Below, piece by piece: positions 14,904 through 25,457 of a DNA stretch of 64,000 bases (positions are counted from its first letter, which is position 1; each line of letters opens with the position of its first letter). Source of the DNA: Novosphingobium sp. Rr 2-17 (lineage in GTDB: Bacteria > Pseudomonadota > Alphaproteobacteria > Sphingomonadales > Sphingomonadaceae). A program made the translations under genes and the position numbers. The DNA is taken from assembly GCF_000272475.1 (NCBI RefSeq), contig NZ_AKFJ01000011.1, forward strand, positions 62,001 through 126,000, read 5' to 3'. The notes below the pieces were generated by a model that worked only from the letters and a program-made list of their open reading frames with translations, had not been told where the DNA came from and did not search any database.

Positions 14904-17039
14904 ATGACGCACACATTCACCCAGGCACTTCTGGTCGCCACCGCGCTAAGCACCCTGCCCACGATGGCGATGGCGCAGGACACCACCCCCGCCCCAGCAT
15001 CAGCGCCCAAGACGGACAGCGCCTTCAGTGAGATTCTGGTGACGTCGCAGCGCACCGAACAGCGCCTGCAGGACGTGCCGATCAGCGTCACCGCCATCAC
15101 TGCCGACGAGATTCAAACTCGCCAAGTCCTGACCCCCAGTGATGTCGCGCGCCTGGTGCCCAACGTGAAGCTGGATGGCGTCACCGGCGGTTCCGCCGGC
15201 CTCAAGGCGTCCATCCGTGGCGGCGGCGTGACCGACGGCGGCTACATAATGTCGGAATCCGAAGTCGCGCTGTACGTGAACGACGTTTACAACGCGCGGC
15301 TGCAAGGCGCGATGCTCGACTTCTCTGAAGTGGAGCGGATCGAGGTTCTGCGCGGCCCCCAAGGCGTGCTGTACGGTCGTAACGCCTCTGCTGGCGCGAT
15401 CAACATCATTACCAAAGCCCCGGCGGACACCTTCACCGGCAGCGTCCAGGCCGGTTACGGCACCTGGAACGAACGCCGCCTCAAAGGCTACGTCTCGGTG
15501 CCGCTGAGCGCGGACGGCAAGTGGGCGATTTCCGCTAACGGCATCGTGCGCGCCCGCGACGGCGGTCGGCAGTACAACGAAACGCTCCACAAAAAGGTGG
15601 GCAAGGAGAACTTCAAGGGCGGCCAGTTGGACCTTGCCTACAAGGGCGACGTCGTGAAGGCGCGGCTCAATCTGTTCTACCTTGATCTGGATTCCGACGG
15701 CCAGTGGTCGGTGAACACTGTCGTCAATTCCGCCGGCAAGATCGTGCCCCTCTCCGGCTCCTACCGCACCGTCCTGTCGCCCACGCCCTCGTACACCACG
15801 GTCAAACAGAAAGGCGGGTCGCTGCACTTGTCAGCCGACTATCCTGGCGGCACCCTGACCTCGATCACGGGCTATTCGGAGCTGGACGATACGTGGTCGC
15901 AGGATTTTTCGGGCGGCGTCTACCCGTCGATGATCGGTCTTTCGGGCACGACGCCAATCACGCTGTTCAACCGCAAGAGCGCGTCGAGCCAGTGGCAGTT
16001 CAGCCAGGAGATGCAGGCCGCCGGGAAGCTGGCCAACGATTTCGTCAGCTATGTCCTGGGCGTTTACTACTTCCACGAGCAAGGCAACCAGCTCGTCAAT
16101 TCAGAGACGTTCTTTGTGCCGTCCGAAACCATCTTCCGCGCCAAGACCGATGCTTGGGCGGGTTATGGGCAACTGACGTTCAAGGTGGCCGAGCCGCTCG
16201 AGCTCGTCGCCGGCGGTCGCTACACGCTGGAGGACAAGTCGCTCGATGCCGCGATCGATGGCACCCCGGCGATCAGCCGCGATCACTACAAGAAATTCAC
16301 GCCCAAGATGGGGATCAACTTCAAACCCTCGTCCGACGTGCTGATCTACGGCTCCTATGCCGTGGGTTTCCGCTCGGGCGGCTACAACGGGCTTGCCTCC
16401 ACCGCAGCGCAGCTTGCCGCAGCGTTCAAGCCACAGACCACTCACGCCTACGAGGTCGGGATCAAGGCGGACCTGGGCCGCACGCTGCGCGCTTCGGTGG
16501 CTGGCTTCATCAACGACATCAAGGACCGCCAGGAATCGATCAGCCTGGGCAACGGCGGCTTCCTCATCGAAAACTACGACATGACGGTGAAAGGCCTGGA
16601 GGCGGAAATCGCCTGGCGGCCGATCACCGGTCTGCAAATCTGGGGTAATGGCGCGCTCAACAACGGCAAGTATAAGAACGTGCCCGCCAGCGCCTCGCTA
16701 GCCGGCAACATGCCCCCGTCCCTACCCGATTACCAAGCGACGATCGGCTTCGATTACTCATTCGCCGTCGGCCCCGGCTCGCTCAAGTTCGGCGCCGACG
16801 CCAACTTCCGCGATGGCTACTATTCCACCGCAGACAATGCCGCGATCGGCAAAGTGGATGCCACCCAACTGGTCAACGGCTATGTCGGTTACGAAATCGG
16901 CCCCTGGGCCTTCCAGGTCGCAGGCAAGAACCTGCTGAACCAGATCAACTGGCAAACCGGCTTCGGCTTTTCGGTCATCAATCCGCGCTTCATGACCGAC
17001 CCGCGGACCGTGCTGGGAACTGTGCGCTACAAGTTCTAG
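14904..17039 (+). CDS. TonB-dependent receptor
   Basis: This 711-residue outer-membrane receptor has a signal peptide (MAMAQD cleavage region). A TonB-box-like EILVTSQR stretch near residue 43 is followed by a plug domain (LQDVPISVTAITADEI, ERIEVLRGPQGVLYGRNASAGAINI) and a beta-barrel ending in an aromatic residue (RYKF). The RGPQGVLYGRN plug signature is typical of the large sphingomonad receptor family that imports plant-derived aromatics, oligosaccharides or other bulky ligands rather than siderophores only. It lies 183 bases downstream of the isochorismatase/PuuE-like operon on the same strand and probably brings in the substrate of this region. The ligand is not identifiable from sequence. 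Confidence 0.92.
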   Translation: MTHTFTQALLVATALSTLPTMAMAQDTTPAPASAPKTDSAFSEILVTSQRTEQRLQDVPISVTAITADEIQTRQVLTPSDVARLVPNVKLDGVTGGSAGLKASIRGGGVTDGGYIMSESEVALYVNDVYNARLQGAMLDFSEVERIEVLRGPQGVLYGRNASAGAINIITKAPADTFTGSVQAGYGTWNERRLKGYVSVPLSADGKWAISANGIVRARDGGRQYNETLHKKVGKENFKGGQLDLAYKGDVVKARLNLFYLDLDSDGQWSVNTVVNSAGKIVPLSGSYRTVLSPTPSYTTVKQKGGSLHLSADYPGGTLTSITGYSELDDTWSQDFSGGVYPSMIGLSGTTPITLFNRKSASSQWQFSQEMQAAGKLANDFVSYVLGVYYFHEQGNQLVNSETFFVPSETIFRAKTDAWAGYGQLTFKVAEPLELVAGGRYTLEDKSLDAAIDGTPAISRDHYKKFTPKMGINFKPSSDVLIYGSYAVGFRSGGYNGLASTAAQLAAAFKPQTTHAYEVGIKADLGRTLRASVAGFINDIKDRQESISLGNGGFLIENYDMTVKGLEAEIAWRPITGLQIWGNGALNNGKYKNVPASASLAGNMPPSLPDYQATIGFDYSFAVGPGSLKFGADANFRDGYYSTADNAAIGKVDATQLVNGYVGYEIGPWAFQVAGKNLLNQINWQTGFGFSVINPRFMTDPRTVLGTVRYKF

Positions 17040-17196
17040 TTGGGCGATGCCTGTGGGGATCTGGCCATCTGGTGCGCGAGGTGCCCGGTACTGGTTGGGG
17101 TGGGCGAGCATGATCGCGGGAGTCCGCCCGCCCAGCATGAAGTCCACATCGTAGGAGCGAATTGATGGGGTTCGACTTCACAACGCTCGAGCGCGC

Positions 17197-18450
17197 TCAA
17201 CCCAACAGTAAGCGGGCGCCGAGCGCGGCAACCAATGCGGGGATCATCGTGATGCAGCCTACTTTGAAAAAACGCCAGAAACCGACGTCCTCACCCTCGC
17301 GGCGGATTGCCTGAAGCCACAAGATCGTGGCGAGACTGCCGGTGATCGACAGGTTCGGACCAAGATCGACGCCGATCAACAAAGCATCGACGATCAACCG
17401 TGGCGGGTGCGCCTGTGCTACTGCGGTGCTGGCGACAAGCCCTGCAGGCAGGTTGTTCATCAGGTTAGACGCGAATGCGAGGATCGTGCCGCTCGCCGCC
17501 GCACCCTTTACCGGGTCGGATGCGGCGCTGCGCAAGGCGTCCGCGACGTGTCCGATGACGCCGGTGCGATCGAGCGCCTCGACCAGCACGAACAGTCCCG
17601 CGACCAGCGGCAACACGCTCCACGAAACCGACTTAGCCACCGCTACCGGCGACCGCCGCGCCAGGGTGCAAACGCCCAGCGTCGTGGCCACGCCGGCAAG
17701 ACATGTCGGCAGGCCCAGCGGCAAATCGAACGCCGACATGACGACCAGCAACAACGCCGTGACCGCGATACCGGCGAATGCGGCCTTGCCGCCCGCAGAT
17801 AGCCGATCACGCGCGACGTCGCGTTCGCAGGTACCGGTCAAACGTGCGCGCTCCGCCCACCTTAGCGCCACGAACGTGACGGCAATCGATGCAATGGACG
17901 GCAATGCGAACGAGCCGAACCATTGCCCCAGCGGTGGCATTTTGCCGCCATAAAGCACCAGGTTAGCAGGGTTCGAAATCGGCAGGACGAAACTTGCGGC
18001 ATTGGCGATCAGAGCACAGGCGAACAGCAGCGGCAGTGGGTCTGCCTTTGCCTTCTTTGCCGCGGCATAGACTGCCGGCGTCAAGACCACGGCGGTCGCG
18101 TCGTTCGACAAGAAAGTGGTCGTGACAATGCCGGTGGCATAGACCAGCGCGAACAGTCGGGCCGTCGATCCCTGGGCATGGTTCGTTGCCGTCGCTGCAA
18201 CCCAGTCGAACAACCCCTGCTCTCGCGCGGTTTCGCTCAGCACCATCATGCCGATCAGGAACAGATAGACATCGCCGCCCTTCCCAACAGCGCCCAAAGC
18301 CGCGCCCGGTGGCATGAGGCCCAGCACCAACAACAGCGCCGCACCGGCCACCGCCCATATCGCTTCAGGCCAGCGGAATGGCCGCCCGATTACTCCGGCA
18401 GTGGCAGCAGCACAAATGGCCCACGTAGCGCCGGTCGCCAGGATCACCAC
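17197..18450 (-). CDS. arsB: ArsB-type arsenite/anion efflux pump
   Basis: The ~417-residue inner-membrane protein has 10-12 hydrophobic segments and matches the ArsB branch of the ion-transporter superfamily: GKGGDVYLFLIGMMVLSE, TTFLSNDATAVVLTPAV, SFVLPISNPANLV and GVDLGPNLSITGSLATI. ArsB extrudes As(III)/Sb(III). The start is uncertain: an in-frame GTG at 18588 would overlap the upstream MFS gene and add a charged, non-membrane tail, so I prefer GTG 18450, which puts the first helix at the N terminus. It follows the MFS gene on the same strand. No arsR, arsC or arsA is seen next to it, so arsenic specificity rests on similarity alone. Confidence 0.8.
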   Translation of the reverse strand: MVILATGATWAICAAATAGVIGRPFRWPEAIWAVAGAALLLVLGLMPPGAALGAVGKGGDVYLFLIGMMVLSETAREQGLFDWVAATATNHAQGSTARLFALVYATGIVTTTFLSNDATAVVLTPAVYAAAKKAKADPLPLLFACALIANAASFVLPISNPANLVLYGGKMPPLGQWFGSFALPSIASIAVTFVALRWAERARLTGTCERDVARDRLSAGGKAAFAGIAVTALLLVVMSAFDLPLGLPTCLAGVATTLGVCTLARRSPVAVAKSVSWSVLPLVAGLFVLVEALDRTGVIGHVADALRSAASDPVKGAAASGTILAFASNLMNNLPAGLVASTAVAQAHPPRLIVDALLIGVDLGPNLSITGSLATILWLQAIRREGEDVGFWRFFKVGCITMIPALVAALGARLLLG

Positions 18451-18532
18451 CGCAAGCCGATCGTGGCTCTGACCATACCGTCTGCCTCGTCCATGTGCAG
18501 GTCGCCGACAGGGAGCCCGCTGATCGGTGCTC

Positions 18533-19843
18533 TCATACCAGATTGTCCTTAACGCCGGTTTCCGACCCTCTGTCTCTATCGCTTTCACAAGCTGGCCTCA
18601 ACGTGCCTGCAAAGCCGATCCACAGGCCCAGGCTTGCCAGAGCAAAGCTGCCCAGGATGTAAAACGCGACGTGGTATCCTAAACCTTGCGCCAGCCAACC
18701 GCCGATCGCGGGGCTGAGCGAGGCACCGACACCTTGCACCGTCATAACCGCGCCTTGGCCTACGTTGACGCGACCCGTACCACTGAGCAGGCAGGCGACC
18801 AGACCGGGCACTGCGACGCTCTGCAGCCCCGCGCCGATGCCGTCGAGCGCCTGCACCGGCCAGACGCCCCAGTGCTCGATAAACGTGCCCGCCAGAACAC
18901 CGCGCAACGGTAGCGCCGCGAATGAAATCAGCAGTACCAGCCAGTAACCTTTGCCGGCCGAGATCTTCATGGCGACAAGCGCCGCAACGATCATCACTGC
19001 CTGCGCGACCACTACCGTCGTTGCGGTGAAGACCGCTGCGTTGCCTTTGCCTGCGCCCACCACAGCAAGGCCGTAGAGCGGCAGCATTGCCCCATTACCA
19101 AGATGAAAACAGGCGAGCGCGGCGGCCAGGATCAGCATCGGCTTGTTACGAAATAGAGTCTTGAAGCCTTCAACCTGACCTCGCTCGGCATCCTCTTTGC
19201 CGGCTCCGTCACTATCATTTTCCAGACCGCGCGCGGACCGATGGTCGATTGCCTTCTCAGGGATCATCAACACGCTGATGATCGCCAGCACGCCGAACAA
19301 AGCTGTAAGATAGAAGATTGCCGTTATCCCGAACTTCCAGCCGAGCCAGCCGGACAAACCCGCGCCGATCATGTTTCCGGCGTGGTTCCAGGCCTGATTC
19401 CGTCCGTTCTGAGCGTTGAAACCCTTTTGCCTCACTACGCCCAGGGTCATGCCGGTCACCGCCGGTCCGATCGCCGCGCCTGCGATCGCGGTGGCGACCT
19501 GGCTGACCGTCACGATGAGGCCGGACTGGGACGCCAATAGGAGAAACGATGCCAGCACCGTACAGATGCCGGTAACGATGACCAGCAAGCGCTTCTTTTC
19601 GGTATGGTCGATAAAGGCCCCTGTCGGCACCGTCATTATCATGCCGGCGACCCCGCCCGCAGTCATGACCGTTCCGATCGGGCCCGATGTCCATCCTCGT
19701 TGCTGCAAGAACACGCCTAGGAATGGGCCAATTCCGGCCTGCATGTCGGCCATGAAGAAATTCAGCGCCTGCAGCGCCGTTTTCGCGCGCTTTTGGTCGT
19801 CACCAGATTGGGTGCCAGTCCAGGTCGTTGCAGCAGTGGCCAT
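18533..19843 (-). CDS. MFS transporter
   Basis: This 436-residue membrane protein has ~12 hydrophobic segments and a conserved loop between helices 2 and 3 (GAFIDHTEKKRLLV), which marks the major facilitator superfamily. A long acidic central loop (about 215-235) joins the two six-helix halves. GGAG precedes the ATG at 19843, and a short palindrome at 19902-19918 lies upstream. It is transcribed ahead of the ArsB-type pump. An export role in metalloid or organoarsenical resistance is possible from context, but the sequence does not resemble a characterised arsenic MFS closely enough to name it. Confidence 0.8.
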   Translation of the reverse strand: MATAATTWTGTQSGDDQKRAKTALQALNFFMADMQAGIGPFLGVFLQQRGWTSGPIGTVMTAGGVAGMIMTVPTGAFIDHTEKKRLLVIVTGICTVLASFLLLASQSGLIVTVSQVATAIAGAAIGPAVTGMTLGVVRQKGFNAQNGRNQAWNHAGNMIGAGLSGWLGWKFGITAIFYLTALFGVLAIISVLMIPEKAIDHRSARGLENDSDGAGKEDAERGQVEGFKTLFRNKPMLILAAALACFHLGNGAMLPLYGLAVVGAGKGNAAVFTATTVVVAQAVMIVAALVAMKISAGKGYWLVLLISFAALPLRGVLAGTFIEHWGVWPVQALDGIGAGLQSVAVPGLVACLLSGTGRVNVGQGAVMTVQGVGASLSPAIGGWLAQGLGYHVAFYILGSFALASLGLWIGFAGTLRPACESDRDRGSETGVKDNLV

Positions 19844-19901
19844 GAGTTGCTCCGATTGGTCTGCGGAGTAACTGTTGATTGCTGCAATTGGCTCATGGCC
19901 C

Positions 19902-19918
19902 CGTAAACTTAATTTACG
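19902..19918. promoter_or_regulatory. palindromic operator candidate upstream of MFS-arsB
   Basis: CGTAAA-CTTAA-TTTACG is a 6-5-6 inverted repeat, AT-rich within GC-rich DNA. It lies ~60 bases upstream of the MFS start codon, in the position expected for a repressor site. No regulator gene is adjacent, so the binding protein is unknown. Confidence 0.45.
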
Positions 19919-20007
19919 TTAGCGGTGAAAGGCTCGCTGGTTCCGCTTTTGACCAAGCCGGTCTGGCGGTGCCAACGAGCGTTTCTAGCGCCAGTCGCGC
20001 GCCCTAT

Positions 20008-22272
<2,265 letters not shown>

Positions 22273-22326
22273 TCGTAGTTCCTTCGTCATTAGGTAGGCA
22301 GGCGCAAAATGGCGGTAAACCTTCGT

Positions 22327-22974
22327 TTAGAAGATTGCGAGCACTCCGCGCACCGGGTCCATCAGGCCTTCCCAGATCATTTTTCCGGCAACGTAGAGGA
22401 TGACCATGAGGCCCACGTAGGCCAGCCAGCGGTAGCGCTCAATCACCTTGGCAAGAAGATTGGCGGCGAGGCCCATTAGAGCGACGGACAGGATCAGGCC
22501 GATCGCGAGGATTCCGGGGTGGTCGCGGGCGGCGCCGGCTACGGCCAGGACGTTGTCGAGGCTCATGCTGACATCGGCGATGGCGACGGCCCAGGCGGCG
22601 CTGGCGAAGCTGGTCGGCGCGGCGTGGGCGAGCCCTGGACTTTCACCAGCGGCATCGCCGTGCAGTTCGCGCCACATCTTCCAGGCGACCCAGACCAGCA
22701 GCAATCCACCGGCGAATACGAGCCCGACGATCTGCAGCAACTGACTGACAACCAAGGCGAAAGCGACGCGCAGGACCAGCGCGGCCAGCACGCCTATCAG
22801 GATCACCTTGCGGCGCATTTGCGGCGGCAAACCGGCAGCCAGAGCACCGACGACGATGGCGTTATCCGCCGCCAGCATCACGTCGATCAGCACCACTTGC
22901 CCGAAGGCGGCGAGCGCGGCGGGAGAGCCGATGTTCGAGAAATCGGCAACGATGTGCTGCCACAAGTCAGTCAT
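22327..22974 (-). CDS. TerC family integral membrane protein
   Basis: This 215-residue protein has seven hydrophobic segments and two intramembrane Asp motifs typical of the TerC/YjbE family: LIDVMLAADNAIVVG near residue 30 and ADVSMSLDNVLAVAG in the second half. The family is linked to metal ion (often Mn2+) export and to tellurite resistance loci. The start at 22974 is supported by AGGA upstream; the frame continues upstream without coding character. It lies 54 bases upstream of the malic enzyme start, same strand, so co-transcription is possible. No ter cluster is present. Confidence 0.85.
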   Translation of the reverse strand: MTDLWQHIVADFSNIGSPAALAAFGQVVLIDVMLAADNAIVVGALAAGLPPQMRRKVILIGVLAALVLRVAFALVVSQLLQIVGLVFAGGLLLVWVAWKMWRELHGDAAGESPGLAHAAPTSFASAAWAVAIADVSMSLDNVLAVAGAARDHPGILAIGLILSVALMGLAANLLAKVIERYRWLAYVGLMVILYVAGKMIWEGLMDPVRGVLAIF

Positions 22975-23051
22975 GGGGTTGAGTCCTGGTTGTTCGTCGC
23001 AGCCGATCGGCCGCGACGATAAAGTGTCGATAAGGTGTCGATAGCGCGCGG

Positions 23052-24134
23052 TTAAGACGCATCGGGCGCTCCCATCAGGCGAAAGGCGAACGGGGCACCG
23101 GCAATGACGAGCACGACCCGTACGAGGTGGTGGACAATCACGAAGCCAGCCTCCAGCGAAAGGCTGAGTGCGACCATGCTCATTTCGGCTACGCCACCGG
23201 GCGAATAGGCCAGCGCGATCAGCGCCGGGTTCAAGCCGGTTGCCCAGCCGATCGCGAACGACCACGCGAAGGTGATGACCAGCAGAATCGCGGTCGATCC
23301 GGCAGCGATCAGCAGGGTGCGAGCCACAGTGGCCAGCGGCAGCCCCACGAAGCGGCAACCGATCGTGGCGCCCAGCCCCACTTGCGCAGCAGCGATCGCC
23401 CAGGCGGGGATCGCGAAATCCGACAAGCCGGAAAGATGGACGGCGGCACTGACGAACAGCGGCCCCATCAAGTGCCAGGCCGGCAGACGCAGCGCCTTGC
23501 CCACCACCGCGCCGACCAGCGCGCAGCCGATGCCCCAGAGCAGCAGCGACCAGCTTCCCGTCTGGGCGACGACGGGCGCGTCCAGCACCAGCACATGCTG
23601 TTCCGCCTCGAAGGCGCGGATCAGGAACGGCAGGGTGAAGACGACGAGGAAGATGCGCGCGCCGTGGATCAAGCCGATGGCGCGCTCGTCCGCGCCGCGC
23701 TCACTGCCCAGCAGCACCATCTCGGCGATACCGCCCGGCATTCCGGCAAAATAGGCCGTGGGCGGATCGAACTTTGCCACCCGCCGAAAATAGAGAATGC
23801 AGGCAAAGGCCGCCGTGGCGAGGAACACCGGCAGCAGCGCGATCGGCAGTATCCATTCGGCTGCTTGCGCCACGAGGCCCGGATGAAACGTACTGCCCAG
23901 CACTACGCCCAGGACTGCCGCCATCGGTCGGCGGGTGGCGGCGGAGGCCTGCACCGGCAGGCCGGCAATGCTGCCCGCCGCGCACGCGGTCATCGAACCC
24001 AGCACCCAGGGCAGCGGCGCCCCGATCGCCCAGAACACCGCGCCCCCCGCCGCACCCAGCAAGAGCGCGGCGAGGAAGCGCAGGATAACGCCCGCGCTTC
24101 CTGCGCGGCTGGTCTGGGGCACGCTCCCCGTCAT
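23052..24134 (-). CDS. AbrB family membrane protein
   Basis: This 360-residue protein has ten or so hydrophobic segments arranged as an internal repeat. Each half carries the APLPWVLGSM / LPAWHLMGPL helix and the AYFAGMPGGIAEM / ALAYSPGGVAEMSM signature, which define the AbrB (formerly ammonia monooxygenase-like) transporter family. The physiological substrate is not established for the family. Its start overlaps the end of the CitMHS gene by four bases (ATGA), so it is co-translated with a citrate-type transporter and may handle a related organic acid or product. Confidence 0.85.
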   Translation of the reverse strand: MTGSVPQTSRAGSAGVILRFLAALLLGAAGGAVFWAIGAPLPWVLGSMTACAAGSIAGLPVQASAATRRPMAAVLGVVLGSTFHPGLVAQAAEWILPIALLPVFLATAAFACILYFRRVAKFDPPTAYFAGMPGGIAEMVLLGSERGADERAIGLIHGARIFLVVFTLPFLIRAFEAEQHVLVLDAPVVAQTGSWSLLLWGIGCALVGAVVGKALRLPAWHLMGPLFVSAAVHLSGLSDFAIPAWAIAAAQVGLGATIGCRFVGLPLATVARTLLIAAGSTAILLVITFAWSFAIGWATGLNPALIALAYSPGGVAEMSMVALSLSLEAGFVIVHHLVRVVLVIAGAPFAFRLMGAPDAS

Positions 24135-25432
24135 CCGACGAAGGGGAACGCCAGTACGATCATGCCCGTCACCGTCATCACCAGGCAGGTGAGGATCGCC
24201 GGGACCAGGGTGAAGCGCTGATGGTCTGCCAGATCGACACCCGCCAGGCTGACCAGCAGGTACGTGGACGGCACCAGTGGGCTGAGCAAGTGGACCGGCT
24301 GGCCCATCAGCGAGGCACGGGCGATCGCCATCGGCTCGACGCCATAATGCGCGCCGGCCTCAGCCAGGATCGGCAACATTCCGAAGTAGAACGCATCGTT
24401 CGAGATAAAGAACGTGAACGGCATGCTCAGCAGCGCGGTGATCGGCGCCATGTAGGGGCCAAGCACCGGCGGGATCACGCCGACCACTTCCTTGCTCATC
24501 GCCTCGACCATGCCGGTGCCCGACAGAATGCCGGTGAAGATGCCGGCGGCGAAGATCAGCGAGACGACCGCCAGCACGTTGCCAGCGTGCGCGGTGATGC
24601 GCTCTTTCTGCGCGGCGACGTTGGGATAGTTGAAGATCATGGCGATGGCGAAGGCCAGCATCATCAGCACCGGCAGCGGCAGCACGCCCCAGACCAGCAG
24701 CACCAGCAAAGCCACCACCAGCGCGCCGTTGAACCAGATCATCTTGGGGCGGCGGGCGGCAGGGTCTTGCGAGACCGCGAAGTCGGCGATGTCATGGTTC
24801 GCGCCGATATCGACCAGACCGATGCGGGCGCGCTCCTTGCGACCGAAGTACACCGCCAGGCCCACCAGGAACACCAGCCCGGCGATCATGCCGGGGATCA
24901 GCGGCACGAACAGCGCCGAGGGATCGAGCTTGAGCGCGCTGGCGGCGCGCGCGGTCGGCCCACCCCACGGCGTCAGGTTCATCACCCCGCTCGTCACCAT
25001 CAGCAGGCAGACGAGGTACAGCCGGTTCATGCCGAAGCGCTTGTACAGCGGCAGCATCGCCGCCATCGTGATGATGTACGTGGTCGAGCCGTCACCATCG
25101 AGGCTGACGAGCGCGCACAGCACCACCGATCCGATCAGGATCCGCATCGGATCGCCATGGACGATGCGGATCAGGCGCGAGACCAGCGGATCGAACAGCC
25201 CCGTGTCGGTCATCGTGCTGAAGAACAGGATCGCGAACAGCAGCATGACGCCGGTGGGCGCCAGCTTGGTCAGCCCCTCGATCATCATGTCGCCCAGCCC
25301 TGCCGAAAATCCAGCGAGCAGCGCAAACAGCGTGGGGACGACGATCAGCGCGACCAGCGGGGTCATCCGCTTGGTCATGATGAGGGTCATGAAGGTGGCC
25401 ACCATCAGGAAGCCGATGAGAGCAAGGCTCAT
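24131..25432 (-). CDS. CitMHS-family citrate/metal transporter
   Basis: This 433-residue protein has 11-12 hydrophobic segments of the CitMHS family, which symports citrate complexed with Mg2+ or Ca2+ and H+. Recognisable regions are SLDGDGSTTYIITMAAMLPL, TPWGGPTARAASALKLDP and FISNDAFYFGMLPILAE, all characteristic. It is part of a minus-strand operon: binding protein, porin, CitMHS, AbrB. The two-component system divergent from the operon head probably controls it, by analogy with TctDE-type citrate systems. This gives outer- and inner-membrane steps for tricarboxylate uptake. Confidence 0.9.
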   Translation of the reverse strand: MSLALIGFLMVATFMTLIMTKRMTPLVALIVVPTLFALLAGFSAGLGDMMIEGLTKLAPTGVMLLFAILFFSTMTDTGLFDPLVSRLIRIVHGDPMRILIGSVVLCALVSLDGDGSTTYIITMAAMLPLYKRFGMNRLYLVCLLMVTSGVMNLTPWGGPTARAASALKLDPSALFVPLIPGMIAGLVFLVGLAVYFGRKERARIGLVDIGANHDIADFAVSQDPAARRPKMIWFNGALVVALLVLLVWGVLPLPVLMMLAFAIAMIFNYPNVAAQKERITAHAGNVLAVVSLIFAAGIFTGILSGTGMVEAMSKEVVGVIPPVLGPYMAPITALLSMPFTFFISNDAFYFGMLPILAEAGAHYGVEPMAIARASLMGQPVHLLSPLVPSTYLLVSLAGVDLADHQRFTLVPAILTCLVMTVTGMIVLAFPFVG

Positions 25433-25457
25433 AGGGTTGGTTCCGTTTTAAGGAGGA

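Noticed and set aside
18451..18588. N-terminal extension of ArsB to GTG 18588
   Set aside because: It would overlap the upstream MFS gene and add a charged, non-membrane segment not seen in ArsB proteins.
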